From positions 60,758 to 124,757 of the forward strand of contig NZ_SORI01000009.1 in NCBI RefSeq assembly GCF_004366815.1: a stretch of 64,000 nt of DNA, read 5' to 3'. Shown one piece after another: positions 60,854-64,000 of this stretch; position 1 is the first letter of the stretch, and each line of letters begins with the position of its first letter. Origin of the DNA: Aminivibrio pyruvatiphilus. GTDB lineage: Bacteria > Synergistota > Synergistia > Synergistales > Aminobacteriaceae. Under the pieces are notes generated by a model. That model saw nothing but the letters and a program-made list of their open reading frames with translations, ran no database searches and was not told the DNA's origin. Made by a program: the position numbers and the translations under genes.

Positions 60854-61225
60854 GTGCCGACTATTAACCAGCTTATCCGGCATGGCCGCGAGGAAAAGAG
60901 ACGGAAGACCGACGCTCCTGCGCTGCAGGGAAATCCTGCGCGGAGGGGTGTCTGCACCCGTGTGTACACCGTGACCCCCAAGAAGCCCAACTCGGCTTTG
61001 AGAAAGGTCGCCCGTGTTCGCCTCACCAACGGGATCGAGGTAACATCCTACATCCCCGGAATCGGCCATAACCTGCAGGAGCACTCCGTTGTGCTCGTCA
61101 GGGGCGGGCGAGTGAAGGACCTTCCCGGTGTCCGCTATCATATTATCCGGGGAACCCTTGACTGTGGGGGCGTGGAGAATCGCAAGAGATCCCGTTCCAA
61201 GTACGGCGCCAGGAGACCCAAGTAG
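60854..61225 (+). CDS. rpsL: 30S ribosomal protein S12
   Basis: A 123-residue S12 with [31 protein letters not shown] (Lys in the streptomycin-sensitive position), [13 protein letters not shown] and the basic end [12 protein letters not shown] 60854 is the start, 7 nt after AGGAGG; the frame extends a little upstream without homology. Functions in decoding-site fidelity. Confidence 0.99.
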   Translation: MPTINQLIRHGREEKRRKTDAPALQGNPARRGVCTRVYTVTPKKPNSALRKVARVRLTNGIEVTSYIPGIGHNLQEHSVVLVRGGRVKDLPGVRYHIIRGTLDCGGVENRKRSRSKYGARRPK

Positions 61226-61268
61226 GGTTTGCGGCGCTTGAGATTGGTTTTTGAGGAGGGGTTGACCT

Positions 61269-61739
61269 ATGCCGCGTAAGGGGCATGTCAAGAAGCGTCA
61301 GACTCTGCCGGACACAAGGTACGGCAGTGCCGCACTGGCAAAGTTCATCAACAGCCTGATGCGGAAAGGCAAGAAGAGCGTTGCTGAGAAAATCATGTAC
61401 CGGGCGCTGGACATCGCCGGGGAAAAGCTGAACACGGAGCCTTTCGAGGTCTTCAAGAAGGCCATGGACAATGTCCGGCCTCTCGTGGAAGTCCGTCCCC
61501 GCAGGGTCGGCGGCGCGACCTACCAGGTTCCGGTGGAAGTTCCCGCCGAGCGCGCCCAGGTCCTCTGCATCCGCTGGATGCTCAACTATTCCAGGGCCAA
61601 GAAGGGCATGCCCATGGCCGAGCGGCTTGCGAGAGAGTTTATGGACGCCTACAAGGGTGAGGGCAGCTCCATAAAGAAGAAGGAAGACACCCACAAGATG
61701 GCGGAGGCAAACCGCGCGTTCGCCCACTACCGCTGGTAG
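61269..61739 (+). CDS. rpsG: 30S ribosomal protein S7
   Basis: A 156-residue S7, the primary 16S rRNA 3'-domain binder. PRKGHVKKRQTLPDTRYGS, VEVRPRRVGGATYQVPVEV and HKMAEANRAFAHYRW are canonical. It follows rpsL by 43 nt with GAGGAGGGG before the ATG. Confidence 0.99.
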   Translation: MPRKGHVKKRQTLPDTRYGSAALAKFINSLMRKGKKSVAEKIMYRALDIAGEKLNTEPFEVFKKAMDNVRPLVEVRPRRVGGATYQVPVEVPAERAQVLCIRWMLNYSRAKKGMPMAERLAREFMDAYKGEGSSIKKKEDTHKMAEANRAFAHYRW

Positions 61740-61798
61740 CGGCGGAAGCAAGGAATTTTTATGCTGCAAACTGATGGAAACGAGGCTTGGTGGTAGCT

Positions 61799-63862
61799 AT
61801 GCAGACACTTGATATGAAAAGGATACGAAATATCGGAATCGCCGCCCACATCGACGCGGGCAAGACGACGACCACCGAGCGGATTCTTTTCTACACCGGA
61901 AAGAACTACAAAATGGGCGAAACCCATGAAGGCGCAGCCACCATGGACTGGATGGAGCAGGAGAGGGAGCGGGGGATCACCATAACCTCCGCGGCTACTA
62001 CGTGCGTATGGGGAGATAATTTTATCAATATAATTGATACACCCGGCCACGTGGATTTTACCGTGGAAGTCGAGCGATCCATGAGGGTGCTCGATGGAGC
62101 GGTTGCCGTATTCTGCGCCGTGGGGGGCGTTGAACCCCAGTCGGAGACCGTCTGGCGCCAGGCGGACAAGTATCATGTTCCCAGAGTCGCCTTCGTGAAC
62201 AAGATGGACCGCATCGGAGCCGATTTTGACAACGTCGTCCGGGGAATCAAGGAAAAGCTTGGAGCCAGGCCTGTTCCCATTCAGCTCCCCATCGGCATTG
62301 AAGACAGCTTTACCGGCATGGTGGACCTTGTGGAGTTCCGGGGCATACAGTATGCCGACGACCTCGGCACCGATCCTCACGTGGTGCCCGTTCCTTCATC
62401 CATGGAGGACGAGGCGAAAGCGGCCAGGGACGCCATGGTGGAAATTCTCGCCGATTACGACGAGGAGATCATGTCCCTCTATCTCGACGGGCAGGAAGTC
62501 TCCGCCGAACTGGTCAAAAGGGCGCTCCGGGCCGGCACCGTCGGACTGAAGATCGTCCCTGTCATCTGCGGCTCCGCTTTCAAGAACAAGGGCGTCCAGA
62601 TGCTTCTGAATGCGGTGGTGGACTACCTCCCGAGCCCTGTGGACCTTCCTCCGGTGGTCGGAACAAACCCCGACACCATGGAAGATGTCACCCGGGCCAG
62701 CAGTCTCGCCGAACCCTTTACCGCCCTCGCCTTCAAGATCATGGTCGACCCCTTCGTCGGCCGGCTCGTTTTCACCCGGGTCTATTCAGGCAAGCTGACC
62801 AAGGGCTCCACCGTGTTCAACGCAACGAACAACGGCAGGGAGCGGGTCGGCCGCATCCTTCGGATGCACGCCAACAAAAGGGAGGAGCTCGAAGAAGCAG
62901 AGGCCGGCATGATCGTCGCCCTTCCCGGGCTCAAGGCTACAAGGACCGGCGATACCCTCTGCGATGAGTCGAATCCCGTGGTGCTCGAGAACCTGGTGTT
63001 CCCCGAGCCCGTCATCTCCCTTTCCGTGGAGCCCGCCACGAAGAACGACAAGCTGAAGCTCACCAAGGGACTTGTATCCCTTGCGGAAGAAGACCCCACC
63101 TTCAAGGTGAAGACTGACGAGGAGACATCCCAGACCATCATCTCGGGCATGGGAGAGCTTCACCTCGAGATCATCGTCGACCGCCTCAAGAGGGAGTTCG
63201 GCGTGGATGTCAGGGTCGGCCGTCCCCAGGTCGCGTACCGCGAGGCGGTGAAGAACTCCTCCAGGGCCGAGGGAAAGTATGTCCGGCAGTCCGGAGGCCG
63301 GGGCCAGTACGGCCACGTGGTCTTCGAAATGGAACCCCTTCCCGAGGGAGTGGGCTACGAATTCGAGGACAGGATCGTGGGCGGCGCCGTGCCGAAGGAA
63401 TACATCGCCGCCGTTCAGAAGGGCCTCGAAGAAGCCCTCAACAACGGCATTCTGGGCGGCTATCCCGTCATCGGCGTGAAGGTTGCCCTTGTTGACGGAA
63501 GTTACCACGAAGTGGACAGCTCCGAAATGGCCTTCAAGATAGCGGCTTCCATGGGATTCAAGGAAGCCATGAGAAGAGCGGGCCCTGTTCTGATGGAGCC
63601 TATCATGGCAGTTGAAGTGGTGACTCCCGAGGACTATATCGGCGACGTCATCGGCGACCTCTCCTCCAGGAGGGGACGGATCGAAGGCATGGACACCAGG
63701 ATGAACACGAAGGTCGTCCGGAGCTTCGTCCCTCTCGCCGAAATGTTCGGGTACGCGACGGATCTTCGGAGCAAGACCTCCGGCCGGGCAACCTACTCGA
63801 TGCAGTTCCATCACTACGAGCCCGTGTCAGGAGATGTTGCGGAGAAGGTTCTGCAAGGCTGA
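61799..63862 (+). CDS. fusA: Elongation factor G
   Basis: A 687-residue translocase GTPase. G-motifs are [23 protein letters not shown] and NKMDR, with [13 protein letters not shown] in switch I, and domains II-V follow (KSNRAEG-like [22 protein letters not shown] in domain IV). ATG 61799 fits the family start; in-frame TTG 61787 and GTG 61790 are less likely. It precedes tuf by 43 nt. Confidence 0.98.
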   Translation: MQTLDMKRIRNIGIAAHIDAGKTTTTERILFYTGKNYKMGETHEGAATMDWMEQERERGITITSAATTCVWGDNFINIIDTPGHVDFTVEVERSMRVLDGAVAVFCAVGGVEPQSETVWRQADKYHVPRVAFVNKMDRIGADFDNVVRGIKEKLGARPVPIQLPIGIEDSFTGMVDLVEFRGIQYADDLGTDPHVVPVPSSMEDEAKAARDAMVEILADYDEEIMSLYLDGQEVSAELVKRALRAGTVGLKIVPVICGSAFKNKGVQMLLNAVVDYLPSPVDLPPVVGTNPDTMEDVTRASSLAEPFTALAFKIMVDPFVGRLVFTRVYSGKLTKGSTVFNATNNGRERVGRILRMHANKREELEEAEAGMIVALPGLKATRTGDTLCDESNPVVLENLVFPEPVISLSVEPATKNDKLKLTKGLVSLAEEDPTFKVKTDEETSQTIISGMGELHLEIIVDRLKREFGVDVRVGRPQVAYREAVKNSSRAEGKYVRQSGGRGQYGHVVFEMEPLPEGVGYEFEDRIVGGAVPKEYIAAVQKGLEEALNNGILGGYPVIGVKVALVDGSYHEVDSSEMAFKIAASMGFKEAMRRAGPVLMEPIMAVEVVTPEDYIGDVIGDLSSRRGRIEGMDTRMNTKVVRSFVPLAEMFGYATDLRSKTSGRATYSMQFHHYEPVSGDVAEKVLQG

Positions 63863-63905
63863 CGCAAAAAATTACACCAGTTAAATTTCTGAGGAGGGAA
63901 TCACA

Positions 63906-64000
63906 ATGGCGAAGGAGAAATTTGAGAGGTCCAAGCCGCATTTGAACATCGGAACCATCGGTCACATCGACCACGGAAAGACGACGCTGACGGCGGCGAT
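63906..64000 (+). CDS. tuf: Elongation factor Tu, N-terminal fragment
   Basis: Only the first 31 codons are in the window: [20 protein letters not shown] and [11 protein letters not shown]. The P-loop is GHIDHGKT, with Ile where most EF-Tu have Val. GAGGAGGG lies 8 nt before the ATG. The gene runs out of the window. Confidence 0.97.
   Translation, partial: MAKEKFERSKPHLNIGTIGHIDHGKTTLTAA

Overview
The window is 64 kb of high-GC bacterial chromosome. Nearly all genes lie on the + strand, packed head to tail with many 1-50 nt overlaps. Gene content and order (recJ-relA-dtd, radC-mreBCD-mrdA-minCDE-rodA, an rpoC with a large N-terminal insertion, rpoBC followed by an L7Ae-like gene, rpsL, rpsG, fusA and tuf) and the style of the proteins suggest a member of the Synergistota. 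That is an inference from impression, not from a search. No phage, CRISPR array, rRNA or intact insertion sequence is visible.

Layout. 1-4.5 kb: the 3' end of murJ, a small exported protein of unknown function, tsaD, then groES-groEL behind a consensus promoter and a CIRCE operator. 4.6-9.7 kb: an AI-2E-type membrane protein, a SIS-domain sugar-phosphate isomerase, manA, guaA and a MobB-like GTPase. 9.8-19.3 kb: membrane pyrophosphatase, dnaG, rqcP, eno, ridA, rex, yajC, secD and secF. 19.3-24.2 kb: an accessory block, with a 165-bp MITE-like structured repeat, a DUF5752 gene, a TreT-type trehalose synthase, otsB, otsA, and a short internally deleted copy of the same repeat. 24.2-34.1 kb: recJ, relA/spoT, dtd, an MBL hydrolase, radC, mreBCD and PBP2. 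34.2-37.2 kb: minC, minD, minE and rodA. 37.3-51.6 kb: a radical-SAM pair, rng, smc, a methyltransferase, rsmI, metG, tatD, tgt and a Sua5-type threonylcarbamoyl-AMP synthase. 51.6-64 kb: tRNA-Leu(CAG), rpoB, rpoC, an L7Ae-like protein, rpsL, rpsG, fusA and the start of tuf.

The genes serve core functions: protein folding, envelope growth and division-site placement, protein export, replication priming, stringent response, tRNA modification, transcription and translation. The clearest non-core unit is the trehalose cluster. It encodes two different biosynthetic routes (TreT and OtsA/OtsB) and is bracketed by the two repeat copies.

The most unusual signal is the 165-bp repeat at 19364-19528. 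It has 13-bp perfect terminal inverted repeats, an exact 5-bp flanking duplication (GGACA), and a nested fold with two hairpins that both end in an AGGA tetraloop, one within a sequence matching the CsrA/RsmA binding consensus. A second recurrent pattern is that promoter elements sit inside the hairpin of the preceding terminator, seen before rpoB and before the L7Ae-like gene, and less certainly before recJ.
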